Source of the DNA: Tetrapyrgos nigripes
Lineage: Eukaryota; Basidiomycota; Agaricomycetes; Agaricales; Campanellaceae
Assembly: GCA_013368315.1 (NCBI GenBank)
Contig: JAACJM010000112.1
Span: forward strand, 216,062-280,061
Reading direction: 5' to 3'
Length of the DNA: 64,000 nucleotides
Shown: one piece after another, positions 34,101 to 44,878 of the stretch
How positions within the stretch are numbered: the stretch's first letter is position 1
Layout: every line of letters begins with the position of its first letter
Made by a program: the position numbers and the translations under genes
Notes under the pieces: model-generated
Told to the model about the DNA's origin: nothing
Databases searched by the model: none
The model's input: only the letters and a program-made list of their open reading frames with translations

Positions 34101-35702
34101 AGTCAAAGGCCATAGGTGGCATGGAGATGGTCTAAGTAGCCATAGTCAAAAGCAGAAAAAGCCAGAGTAAGCAGGGTTGCAAAAAAGCTGAGATGTGTTG
34201 AGAAAGCACATCATGGTTGGAGAAGAGAAACAATTTAGTGAGCAGAACACAGGCAACTCTACAATGTGGGATCAAAATTCCCTATCCTTTGGATGCAATT
34301 TGAAAAGTACTGGGACTCGGGAGAATACAGGCCATGGCCATTACTGAAGAATACTATCTATCACAAGAACATAAATGATGGGCACCATACAGACTTGTAA
34401 AAGTCTCCCTTCGCTTCTTGAATAACCAGATTGATAACCAAGTTAGTTCTCCTGAACACATTTTGTTTCTGCTGGAACACGTTAATGATCCCACAGTTCA
34501 GACCATAATCCAGATCTTGAGCGTCAGCGGTCACAATGAAAAGTAAGGCTTATGTACACACTTAGGATAATGACACTCATGATCATAATGTAGTATACTG
34601 ACACAGCGAAGAGATTTAGAGATAAATAGTAGTACATGACAAGGAATATTGTGCCAAAGAAACCTGGATCACATACTGAAGTAACACATAGCAACAATAG
34701 AGGAGAAAAGAGTCAATGGAGGAAGTTACATGCCCTTGACCACCAGGGAAGGTAATAGAGATAAGAGAGTGGCAACCAGCAGAAAGCGATGTCCAACATT
34801 GGGTAGGTCAACCTAGAGCATAACTAATAGCATAAGCCGTTTAAGAAAGCTTGCCACAGATATGACAGGCAAGGGCAAGGTCCTTGGTGACTATTAGAAG
34901 ACAAAGTTAGATGAAGATAAAACAGTGATAGAGGTATGACACTCACACTGAGCGTGAATAGCAGCCAAGTTGGAGATGAGGTAAGCTTTGGCAGCTTCCT
35001 GTAGAGCCATGACTGCAAATCCCTATCCCATGTTGTTATGAAACACCCGTATGCATTACAAAAAAGGCGAGCACAGGGAAGAGGATAGACAGTCAGAAAC
35101 AGAGAGGTAATGAAGGTGGGATAATAGGAGAGAGTCAACCACCTAAGCAGTCATGTCATTTACTCATACACAAGTAGACAGTGTGATGTGGTCAAAATAG
35201 AAAAAAGTATATGCGTGACCATAGAGAGAGAGAAAAGAAAGAACAGTGAGAAGAGAGTAAGTGAGCCAGAGCAGCCCATTTGACTTGCAGTTGAACCAGC
35301 CCACCAAAGTCCAAGTCAAAAGAAACACTCACCGTAACTTCTCTATCAAATGTACACTTTCCCTTTCAACGACGATGAGTGTATGAGCTCTGTTCAGAAC
35401 CTATCTCATTTTCTGGAGAAAGGAAGAGGCGACGAGGAAGTGGACAGGTGCATAGGCCCAGGGCAAAAGATCGTGGTTATTGAGAAGAGAGATGTCCAGA
35501 AGGACATAACGAGACTAAGTGCAGAGCAAAAACAAGAAGAATCCTCACCATATGACTCAACTCACCAATGCAGGTCAGAAAAAAAACCAATTACTCCAAT
35601 GAGAAGTTGCCGATAAGTGAGAACAAATCCTGGCAAAAAGGTTTTATGGTCACAAGTTGCACATTGAGAGTGAAGGAAAAGGCTAACCAAAAGCGTTAAA
35701 TA
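34101..35702. other. Stretch with no supported gene
   Basis: Several short minus-strand frames (for example 34824-35138) and one plus-strand frame (35350-35616) have no recognisable content or consistent splice pattern. Confidence 0.4.
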
Positions 35703-35868
35703 GGGTCCATCAGAGTAGCTGATTCTGTGGGTGCGTGGTCAGAGTAGAATCAGCTGCTTTGGCAGCTTGCATGTATTATGTAACATTTTTGAAACTCCAA
35801 ACAACATGAGACTTGACATGTTGATTTTGCTTTGCTGGCAGCTCCCTCCTATTTTTATGTGTTTCCTC

Positions 35869-37095
35869 ATGGCTCAAACACCCTGCAGCCCCAAGAAGAA
35901 GAAAGTCAGTGGCTTGGCCGACAAGAAGGCACATTCTAAGGGTCCTAAAGAGAAGGAAAAGGCAGCCAAAGCATTGAAAAAGGCAACTATGTGTTCTCCT
36001 ATTAAAATAAAGTGTGGAATGATGTTCTAGCCACCTTTGTATGTGGTCTTATTCACTCTTTATATATGCTTTTGACAGGTGGCAGATGGACAGGCATCTT
36101 ACCAACCGGCTTCTTACTATTATTGAAGGGAAAGACACCTACAAGCAGGCTTTCGGCTTCTTGACAGATCAGAGTGGCAAAACCGCTAACTCGGGTGGGA
36201 AGGATATGAATGCTAGGTATTTGGATATTGCGCGCCAGCTCTTTTTGAAGCCCGACAAAGCTGGAGCCAGTACTACAAAGTACAAGGAGGAGGATCTTCC
36301 ACGTTTATGGAAGCCAGTATCCAACCGCATTGCAAAGTATGTTTTTTAGTATTTTGTGTATCAGCTTGCTCATTTTGGGTTATAGATTGAAGAAGCTGTA
36401 TTGTCAAAACTGTGACTCTCTCTCGGAGACTGGTCAGGGTCTTATTCGTGATGGGAGAGCCTCTGAGATCACCCCAGGCAGTGAACTGGATAATGCGTGG
36501 AGTAAGCTTTTGCAATTTATTTATGGAAAGGATTACTTACCTAGTATGTTTATAGGTGCTGTTGAGTCCAAGTTTCCATGGTATATGCATATGGATAATC
36601 TTTTTGGCCATAGTCCTGTCCTCGACAGATCTGCAATTGCAAATAGCACAAGTACTATAGATACCAGTGTACTGGACACTTGTTCGAGATCAGTATGTGT
36701 TATAATCTTCTGGGTTTTTCTCCTTGTACTGATGTATGAGTTGGGCCAAGGCACATTGTGCTGACCAGTCAGCTACACCTATTTCAGACTGGGAAAAATC
36801 TGATAGGGACCCTGAGAGCTCTGACCACTCTAGCTCTGACTCCGAGTCTGATGACAGTGAGCCGAGAGCCAAGGGAAAGACAGCTCCCAAGACACCAGTA
36901 AAACACCAGTCTCCCTCTCCACCCCAATCATTGTCACAGCCTCCTCAGAGTCAAAAACGCAAGTCCATGAATGAGCTCATTGATGACATTGCTGGTGAGG
37001 AACGTTGGTCACAAGAGCGCATGTTTGAGATGTGTATGAAGGAAAAAGCCGCTTGGGCTGACCTTAAGTATAGTAAAAAGGTTGAAACTAGATAG
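35869..37095 (+). CDS. Myb/trihelix-like accessory protein of the Harbinger element, 5 exons, intact
   Basis: Exons 35869-36011, 36079-36336, 36386-36501, 36556-36692 and 36769-37095 join in phase (981 nt, 326 residues, TAG) with GT-AG introns of 67, 49, 54 and 76 bp. The order is a Lys-rich N terminus, then a Myb/SANT-like region beginning IKIKWQMDRHL, a TGQGL segment, then FPWYMHMDNLFGHSP, an acidic Ser/Asp stretch and a basic Pro/Ser-rich tail. The second gene of PIF/Harbinger elements is typically a Myb-like DNA-binding protein that helps the transposase enter the nucleus and bind the ends; I infer that role from position and sequence type. It is intact while the neighbouring transposase gene is broken. 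The alternative is a domesticated host gene. Confidence 0.65.
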
Positions 37096-37548
37096 AATTA
37101 CAAATATATTTAATTTATTTATAACTCCAGCTCTTCAAAGAGCTTTTTCTTCAAAAAATTCTGCTTCCTTTTGCCTTCCTCCAATTCCTGGTCCTCGTCC
37201 TGTTCATTGTCTGATGTTTCGAGCTCTTGCCTCCAGGCCCTCTGCTGGCTCCACTGCTTCTAAGCATATCTTTTACCCTTTCTGTAGAAATCATCCTTGT
37301 TGCAGAAAATACCACCCTCATGCTTAGAAGCAAATGCATGGATATGAATGCAACCCATAATCCACAGAGCTGCAGACATGTTGCCCTCTTCACCATCAAT
37401 GGAGACATGCAAGCCACGTAAGGAAGGGAAGTAGCCTTTCAGAAAACCCACAGTATGCTCGGAACATATTCGAGCTTTATGTATATAAAAGAAAGCTGTA
37501 CTTCTTGAATGGAGCCTGACACCAGTATGTCAGTGGATAAGCTGAGTC

Positions 37549-37981
37549 TGTCAAGGTTGTCGATACACTCAAATAACCACCCAAGTCACACAGTTTGAGG
37601 ACAGATACAAAGCAATTGATTGAGAGATAGAGGTAGAGGAAAGAAAACAAGTAAGCTGACTATGCTCTACACTGTGTAGTATGGTATGGAGCGGAGACGA
37701 AGTGAACAAACTAAAGTGGTTTATATAGAAGAACAACGAATAAGTGATAGGAGAAAGATAGGAGAAATAGGAGAAACGTAGGAGAAAGTGGAGAAATGTA
37801 GGGTAAAGATAAGATTGATTGACAGTTATTATAGAGTTTGACAGGTTCTATAAGGTTCAAAGTCAGTAATATAAGGTTTAAAAGGTTTATCAAGGAAATG
37901 CAATAGACGAATGATCAGAAAACAGGTTTAATAATGCAGTAGAAGCGGAAGGAGGACAAAGAACTGTAGCAGTTCATGACA
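37549..37981 (-). mobile_element. Solo LTR of family L1, reverse orientation, 433 bp, TSD GAGTC
   Basis: Runs from TGTCAAGGTTGTCG to GCAGTTCATGACA, flanked by GAGTC at 37544-37548 and 37982-37986. Excision restores the Harbinger transposase reading. Confidence 0.93.
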
Positions 37982-38010
37982 GAGTCTGCCCATACCCATT
38001 CACTCAGAGG

Positions 38011-38445
38011 TGTCACGAACTGCTACAGTTCTTTGCCCTCCTTCCTCTTCTACTTTATTATCGAACCCTTTCTCTGATCATTCATCCATTGCATTTCCTT
38101 GATAAACCCTTCAACCTTATACTTTTGACTTTGAACTTTATAAAACCTGTCAAACTCTATAATAACTGTCAATCAATCTTCCTATCTTTCTCAACCATAT
38201 GGTACCATTCTATTTTTATTTACTTTTCCCATCCCTTCGCATTTCTCATATATACTCAAGGTCTCTTGTAACTGATTCCCCAGTTTGTTCACTTTGTCTC
38301 CACTCCATACTATTACTATGCAGTGTAGAGCCTAGTCAGCTTACTCTTTTTCTCTACTCATATCTCTCTCTCAATCTATCATCTTATATTTGCTCTTTGA
38401 TTGTGTGACTTGGGTGGTTATTTGAGTGTATCAGCAACCTTGACA
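38011..38445 (+). mobile_element. Solo LTR of family L1, 435 bp, TSD AGAGG
   Basis: Runs from TGTCACGAACTGC to CAACCTTGACA, flanked by AGAGG at 38006-38010 and 38446-38450. It lies 29 bp from the reverse copy at 37549-37981, with its own independent target-site duplication. Confidence 0.93.
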
Positions 38446-39410
38446 AGAGGGAGAATCATGAGGTGATCACGATGAGTGTGAGTTTCCTTCCAAGCTGTTG
38501 CATTATGCTGGCTACCAGGAAGGCCAACACTATAGTTGATGATATCAAGGTTAGGTGTTGAAACCAGCTAATAAGAAAATCAGTAAGGGAGAACAGATTA
38601 GAAAATGCTGCAGCTGACCTGTACATTAACAGAATAGTTTGATTTCCGATCATAGTAGACATTCCCAAAGTATGAAGGACGGTGGTATAGAGGAATAAGT
38701 GTACCATCAACTATAAGCCATCCATCACACCAAGATTCACATGAATTATCCTGAACCCACTGCTGCTTGTTAGGCCACTGAACTGAGACATTCTGAAACC
38801 TTTCAGAATTTACAGCCTTCAGAACCCTGGAAGTGCACAAAGGTACAGTCCCATGACCAACTCCAAACAGCAAAGCAACCTTGTTGTATGAAGCAGTATT
38901 CCCATAGTGACCAAAGCAGTACAAGGTGATGACAAGCTGCTCTTCAACAGGCATCTGTGGATTATTTGAGTTGTTATTGAACACAGATACAAGATTGTCA
39001 AAGCAGTAAGGATCAATATGAAGATATTCACAAAAGAGTTCTGGTCGGTTATGTCTGTAATCGTCAAGCAGGATGCACAAGGTCTGACTCTTCGGAATGG
39101 TTTTGTGAGGTTCAAGGTTCCTCCTAGAGTACAGAGTGGTCATGCGCTGCACAAATTTCTGGACTGGTGTGGGCTCCTCTTCAGAAAGGTCAGACAAGCT
39201 TGTAGAAGAAGTATCCCAAGACGCATCAGTATCAGATGAAGAGCTATCTGACTCAGAAGAGTCTGAATCCGAGAAATACAAGTCTTCAAGGGCTTCTCCT
39301 GCATCCATACGTGTAATATAGTCCATCAAAAAGGCACGTTGAAGGGCTGGGCATCGAGGCAAATGAAAACAGAAGGAATTGATCGATTAATCCCGCGCGA
39401 GCCTCACTGA

Positions 39411-40170
39411 GCGCGCGCGGGCTTCCCCGACTCCGGACCGAAGGGACAGGAGGAGGGACGTGTCCCACCGATCGATCAACAAATTCGGGTTCTGAAATTT
39501 TAAATGGCGATTCCCGCATGAGGTCATTGTTTTCAGCATTCCATTGCCTTCTACGCTTTACCACCATGACTCTCTCGCAATGCCTCGGTCTTGCTGCCAG
39601 CACGTGCCCATTATTCCTTGCTCAACGTTGTCAGAGCTCTTGCAACTTTTGTCTGCTATCGACCTATTGCATCTCCACCAGCGTGTAGTAGACCATACAG
39701 CTCCGAACAAGCAATCTAAAATATTGAGAGCTCGTTTCAAAGCCGATGTTATTGCCAAAAAGCTACTTTATTCAGAGAATTTCGTCTACAGCTTTCTTGT
39801 TTGCTCATGAATATGAAACAAAGTGTCAAGTAATGGACCGCGCTTTCGGTGAGGGCTTTTGTCGTCTGTTCGGTGAAAAGGTTTTATATTCAATGGTTCA
39901 GTCTGGGTGCTGTCAGAACCGATCAATTCATTCCGACTCCGGATGTAACCAACAATCATCACAAATCCTAATTTTTGATCCCATTGATTTGTATCGACTG
40001 CAGTTTTTGGAGGAATGAGATTGGTGGCCTGAGTTTGAAGACATGGAGAGTAATGGTCCTATACTGTGGAGTGTTAATTGGTCAATTGCATGGGCTGCTT
40101 TATGGTGCATGAGTGGAAATGTTTTTGGAGCTACGCTGCTAGTAGTGAGTACTAGTACTGTCAGGGTCCA
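39411..40170 (+). pseudogene. Unrecognised protein family U, copy A (decayed)
   Basis: Homologous to the minus-strand locus 58495-59500. Shared features in order: an upstream block with ACTCC(G/A)GACCGAAGG and AGGAGGAGGGA, a GGTCATT/CATCATT block before the start, then the coding similarity (DHTAPNKQSKILRARFKADVIAKKLL against DFSAPAKQAKKFR...) and the best-conserved motif GEGFCRLFGEKVLYS. ATG at 39566. The frame shifts after about 35 codons and again near 39790, and a TGA follows EE near 40016. I cannot name the family or a function. Confidence 0.5.
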
Positions 40171-40632
40171 GGGAACTTGCATATACGTCTGACCCAGTTT
40201 AACACCGTGACCGAATGACTTGATTTTCGAACCTCAACTTGATGAACTGCTGCTGAGTTCAATTGGGCTTACAACGGAGTCGGGGACTGGCGCACAAGTT
40301 GCGCCGCTAAGAATTCATAATCATCTCGTGATTTTCGGAGTTCAAATAAATTTTTACATAATACATTTAGCGCAGCGCGCCACTGACGGGACGCAAGACC
40401 CGATACTGCTGACTTGTAAAAACATGTACTACCTATACAACCAGTTCACTTGTCATCTCAAACCAATTACATCCTCCCATGGTCACTTCAATACTATCAG
40501 CGACTACAAAAGGTATAACCTTGCCCTACAACATGCGAAAATCCACGCGAACGGACACATTGATGATAGCCCCTGCCGTAACGGAGGTCAGGTTGGTTGT
40601 AAAAACCACAAAGAGATAGAAAGTTGTCATCC

Positions 40633-41458
40633 CAGTCTTGCCGCGGTCCGGGTCATGACCCCAGTGACCCTTGACCCGCCTTGGACCGACCCCGATGACC
40701 CTGTACAGCCACTGACCCTGGCCTGACCTGGCCTTCGAGGGTCAGATCGAGGGCCAAGCACTGAGCTAAGAGGCGGACCATGGCCAACCAGGGTCAGCAC
40801 TGGTCGGCCCTCTAATTTTGACGTGTCAGTGTAGCCATAAGAGTGTATAAATAGATTTACAATTATTCTATAACGGGCAATTGCTTCTTTTCTAGAGTTG
40901 CCGCGCTCATTGAGGTACTTCTAATGCAAGAACGGGTTTTGATTTTCACTGTCCTCACAATTGAATATAGTGAGAACAAACCATCTATCCGGTCCTGGCG
41001 CGCATGGCCCGTGATTATCTAGCAATTCCAGCGTCATCTTCCAAGTCCGGGCGTGCATTTTCTAGTGCTGGTTTGACTGATACTGCCAGGAGGGGAAGAA
41101 TGGGAAATGACATGTTTGAGGCACTTCAGTGCCTCAAGGGAGCTTATAAGGATGGCTGGTTGTCTGCGAGAAACGAGGCTTGGATGGCTGAGAAGCTGTT
41201 GTTCCAAGATCCTCTTATTGGTGAGGTAGAGTAAGACTGTGTATGTATTTTTCTTGTTATTTTGGTGTCTTGGTCAGTATGTACGCATAATAGAATGTAA
41301 TTTAGTTTCTTTCTCTTTGAGGTCCGAGGTCGACCCTGGCCTGACCTTGGCCCGACCCTCTTGACCAGGTCCAGTTGGTCCAGAGCCAGTGGCTGGGTCA
41401 GGTCAGGGGCCAGGAAATTTTCATGGGGCCAGGCCCGACCCGGACCGCAGCAAGACTG
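40633..41458 (+). mobile_element. hAT element deletion derivative, 826 bp, TSD TGTCATCC
   Basis: Ends are CAGTCTTGCCGCGGTCCGGG and the near-complement ending GCAGCAAGACTG, with an 8 bp duplication TGTCATCC (40625-40632 and 41459-41466). Subterminal regions are rich in GGTCAGGTC-type repeats. Only the C-terminal exon of the transposase remains inside. Confidence 0.92.
41004..41234 (+). pseudogene. hAT transposase C-terminal dimerisation segment
   Basis: The frame reads MARDYLAIPASSSKSGRAFS, then AGLTDTARRGRM and FEALQCLKGAYKDGW, the classic hAT C-terminal dimerisation (hATC) sequence of agaricomycete transposases. The zinc-finger and catalytic parts are absent, consistent with an internal deletion that kept the element ends plus the last exon. 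TAA at 41232-41234. Confidence 0.85.
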
Positions 41459-41591
41459 TGTCATCCGGATGGGCAACGTTCATGGAGTCATGCTTGGTAC
41501 ACGCAGTCTCCGACATCCAGTGAACAATGATGTAATCCTCAGCCAACCAATTCCCAGTTGACAATGACAAGTCCAAAGCGGGTGATTCCCA

Positions 41592-42291
41592 AGCGGGGCG
41601 CGGAGCATATTTGCCAGCCATTTTTGTGCATTCTTAAATGACGGATAGTTCACATGATTTTGGGTGAGATAAAATCCATCGTGCTAAAAAACCGGGTCGC
41701 AAAAGCTCAAATTATGCGCTTAAGCTTTTCCGTGCTAAACTCGTGACCAAAAAGAGGAAGTAAATAGTATTTGAGTTTTGATTTGTAAGAAAATGCGCAA
41801 AAGGTATGATCATTGATCAGTATTTGTGTGCCGGATTCCGGCGAGTAAAATGAATTCACTGGGGCATTGAAAAACACGAACTTATATTACCGATTTTTCT
41901 CAACAGCTGGGCATACTCCATATGGAATATTGGCCTCAAATCAGTGCCATATGGAGTAGGTCCGGTGCCAAGCAAAAATCTGTCATTTAAGTTTAGATTT
42001 TTCCCATCCGCAGTGCTTTTCCTTTTACTCGCCGGAATCCGGCACACAAATAGTGATCATACCTTTTTCGCATTTTCTCACAAATCAAAATTCGAATACT
42101 ATTTGCTTCCCTTTTTTGGTCATGAATGAATAAAAAGTTTAGCATGGAAAAACTTGAGCGCATAATTTGAGCTTTTGCAATCCCTTTTTTGGCAGCTAAT
42201 ACAATCAATTTTATCTCACCCAAAATCGTGTGAACTATCCGTCATTTAAGAGTGCACAAAAATGGCTGGCAAATATGCTCCGCGCCCCGCT
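41592..42291. mobile_element. 700 bp foldback element with about 260 bp arms and a central palindrome
   Basis: Left arm 41592-41850 and right arm 42023-42291 are inverted copies with scattered differences and small indels; the outer end is AGCGGGGCGCGGAGCAT and the inner end includes GCCGGATTCCGGCGAG. A second short palindrome, TACTCCATATGG/CCATATGGAGTA, sits in the loop (41914-41959). No clear target-site duplication and no coding capacity. Confidence 0.85.
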
Positions 42292-42531
42292 GTGCCTTAT
42301 ACTAAAGTATCAGGAATACAAGCCGTGCAAAGCCACTGATTCTACTCTGACCGCGCCAGAATCAGCCAGAATCAGCTACTCTGACGGACCCTAATGAAAG
42401 GAAGAGGGAAGAGAGAAAGACTGAAGACGGTGACGTGGTTGTTTGCCTACAGGTTGTAGGCAAACAAATGACAAATGTGTAAGCGGGTAAAATTGGAAAG
42501 AAGAGCGGGAATAATCGGGGTGCCAATTAGA

Positions 42532-42590
42532 CATAGTCACATGCAGAAACCGAGTGTAAAGAACTCAGCCTCATTCTTCGGCCTCGTAAC
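42532..42590 (+). repeat. Dispersed terminal repeat R1, copy c
   Basis: About 95% identical over 59 bp to the copy at 63532-63590 (shared GCAGAAACCGAGTGTAAAGA and CAGCCTCATTCTTCGGCCTC). It ends CTCGTAAC here. Confidence 0.65.
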
Positions 42591-44562
42591 TGCAAGCTTC
42601 AAGCAACGTTAACGCTCCACAAATACATTGTATGCCATCTAGCACCATCATGATCAAATTCGGCGTCACGGTGCTATTATAGGACCATAAACCTTTACGA
42701 AGACGGGTGAAATCTTGGTGAGCATTCAGTCATCGACTGGGGGCACTGTACTGAACTTCTCGCAAAACGGTACAAGCAGGAGAAGGTCCTGGGTCTAGTC
42801 TCGTGTAACCAGACTGACGTTACACCTAAACACACTTCGTGTGGTGTAAGTATCCTGGATCCGCAAGATTAACCTCCATATAAGTAGACGGCCTCAACTG
42901 TCCGCCGAGGCTGTGTGACATTATACACTCAGCTTCAATGGAGGATTCACGCACCATCTTTCGTGCTAAAAATAGTGATGCCATCCGACGCCGGGTGCTT
43001 GCTCGTCAGACCGTATGGTCACAATATTATGATCGTCGAGGATAGCCGTCGAGGCCGCATGCAGCTGCAGCATAAATTGACGAGTTTGGTGAGACCACTC
43101 CGCGTTGCTTCTCCCTCTTTCTTCCTCGAGATAGCGCTGATAATCTTCGCGCTCTAACAGAAGAAACAACAGCGTACGCACGCTAGACTTTGAGTGTATT
43201 TTTGGCTAACCAAGCTCTTATAATAGCTCAGGTACAAGTATAAATCCTTTAATTCTCCGGTGTTCAAGTCTCTGACGCTGTGGTGCAACTCTCAGGCTCT
43301 CGAATACTAGTGCAAGGCTTACCTTTCCATAGTATACCGAGAGGTCAACGCGATGTTCCTGCCTGGCTCATTAGGCTTCATTACATCTTCTGAGATGGTC
43401 CGAGGCTTGACATCAGGAATTGACTTAGGTTAACTAGGCATCCACGGGCTTGTATGAGCTCATTTAACTTGTCGAGACATTTTCGCTCTATGTGGCTCTT
43501 TTTTTTAGCTCAAGCTACAAACTCCTTTAAGAGATGCATCACAGCCCTCGGGCAATATGATTGACCAGCTATTCCTTAACGTGTCTTCAGCGTGTACTGT
43601 ATATCCATGCTCCTCTGTCATCGGCCAAGTCTGTGTACCGCTTTTTTCGAACCTGTTCCCTGCCCTTCCCCTGCAGCCCGGACTGACTGATCGGTGTTTA
43701 CTTCCAAGTTACTTCTACCAACGGCAAAGTCTGTTATAGCTTCCTGCGGCTTCTTGGCATCATGTTTTCAGCATGGTAACTGACTGACCGGTGGCTACTT
43801 CTACCAATGGCCAAGTCCAGTGCAGCTTCCTGCGACTGTTTGGCATCATGTTTTCAATATGGCAAGTCGATCATTTCTTCCATCATTATCTACATCCTCA
43901 AGACATCTTTTAGTCAAAAAGCCTACATGCCGTTGATTTACTGGTTTTAGGCCATAGAGGGTCAAATTGTTTCAAAGTCTTTAATACTGAGGTTGTCTGT
44001 GAATGCTCTTCAATTTTTTCTCCTGAAATGACGCTCAATTCAGGCTCTGATTGTGAAGACGGCGGATGCTATTTCTGGCGCCCAATATAGCGGTGTCTTT
44101 GGAGTTCAAGGGCGCCGATTCCGATGGTGATCACTGCGCTGGTGAAATGCTATCCCTGCTACTATTTACGGAACTGGCCTTTGGGGTAAAACAATACATC
44201 TATAAAAAGAAGTCACTCTACTTTTCGGCAATGCTATTAGTTAGGACTGCGGACACTGTCGTGAAGATCCGAATCCTCCATGATGATCGCCGTGGAATCT
44301 ACCAAACCCCATTAGCTCACAACTCCAGAGGTTCGCGACACGCATTTTCACTTTATGTCTCCACTTTGCCTACTTCTGACGACGGTTGACATTGGATCTC
44401 TCCAGGTTATCATTCTTCAAGTTCTTGGTTGCTGAGTCGATGTCGCCAGCCAGAAACTATCCCCCACTGTGAGCCTTTATGTCGTCAATGCGACTGCAGG
44501 GAAATATCAAGAACTAGGCATAGATCCAAGTGACTATTGGGTTTGAAACAACGGCAGGTTAT
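42591..44562. other. Stretch with no supported gene
   Basis: Short frames such as 42966-43181 (minus) and 44066-44389 (plus) carry no recognisable domain. A roughly 90 bp tandem duplication lies at 43682-43865. Confidence 0.4.
43682..43865 (+). repeat. Two tandem copies of an 87-97 bp unit
   Basis: 43682-43778 and 43779-43865 both begin ACTGACTGA(T/C)CGGTG, share CTTCTACCAA and AGCTTCCTGCG, and end GGCATCATGTTTTCA(G/A)(C/T)ATGG. Confidence 0.75.
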
Positions 44563-44693
44563 CACGCCGAAAATACAAAAACATCCGCTCGGCAGAAAGG
44601 CGTACAGAAACACACTTTTTTACAGATATATCTTATATCAGTAGTAGTGATGTGATCTATCCGTCGAGCGGATATTTTTGTCTTTTCGGCGTG
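44563..44693. mobile_element. 131 bp MITE, copy 1
   Basis: Terminal inverted repeats of about 31 bp (CACGCCGAAAATACAAAAAC with its complement ending TCTTTTCGGCGTG). A second, 3'-truncated copy lies at 46979-47084, beyond the hydrolase gene. It ends about 185 bp before that gene's start codon. Confidence 0.8.
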
Positions 44694-44805
44694 TAGGGGC
44701 GGGGGTGATGACGGCACGCACGCAGGGTGTCTGCTGATAATTATAGGTAGAGTTGTTTAATTTTAGTACTCTTTTATAAGGTTGAACGGAGCAACTCTTC
44801 TTCTG

Positions 44806-44813
44806 AATATATA
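44806..44813 (+). promoter_or_regulatory. TATA-like box of the hydrolase gene
   Basis: ATATATAC-type sequence about 70 bp before the ATG at 44879; the position fits a core promoter but is not proof. Confidence 0.35.
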
Positions 44814-44878
44814 CCCACACCACATCTGGCTTCCTACAACTAACTTTTTACAACTAACACTCGACCTAGTAGCGGGCA

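Larger units (their letters stand above)
37129..39362 (-). pseudogene. PIF/Harbinger DDE transposase, split by two solo LTRs
   Basis: Minus-strand pieces: 39362-38598 (acidic N terminus, then the first catalytic Asp in VDGTLIPLYHRPSYFG), about 38565-38446 (GLPGSQHNATAW), 38010-37982, and 37548-37129 (DSAYPLTYWCQAPF, then ICSEHTVGFLKGYFPSL with the catalytic Glu). The pieces read through if the LTRs at 37549-37981 and 38011-38445 are removed with one copy of each duplication. The second catalytic position reads HNATAW where family members have HDA, so Asp is replaced by Asn. A frameshift lies near 37480 and a stop near 37262. The 5' end has no clear ATG. Its 3' end is about 35 bp from the 3' end of the convergent Myb-like gene. 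Confidence 0.85.
35703..42391. mobile_element. PIF/Harbinger element (candidate span) with nested insertions
   Basis: The left end starts GGGTCCATCAGAGTAGCTGA and the right end is its near-complement (TCAGCTACTCTGACGGACCC), with homology reaching about 75 bp inward, including GGTCAGAGTAGAATCAG. Flanks read TA at both ends (ATA and TAA), so a TWA duplication is not clean. Inside are a plus-strand Myb-like gene and a convergent minus-strand DDE transposase gene, the two-gene layout of PIF/Harbinger. Removing two solo LTRs, the hAT derivative and the foldback leaves about 4.3 kb, a reasonable size. The two ends could come from different copies. Confidence 0.6.

Noticed and set aside
44066..44389. 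Plus-strand frame of 107 codons before the hydrolase as an exon of that gene
   Set aside because: The hydrolase has its own signal peptide and TATA-like site, and the MITE lies between them; no splice route joins the two.
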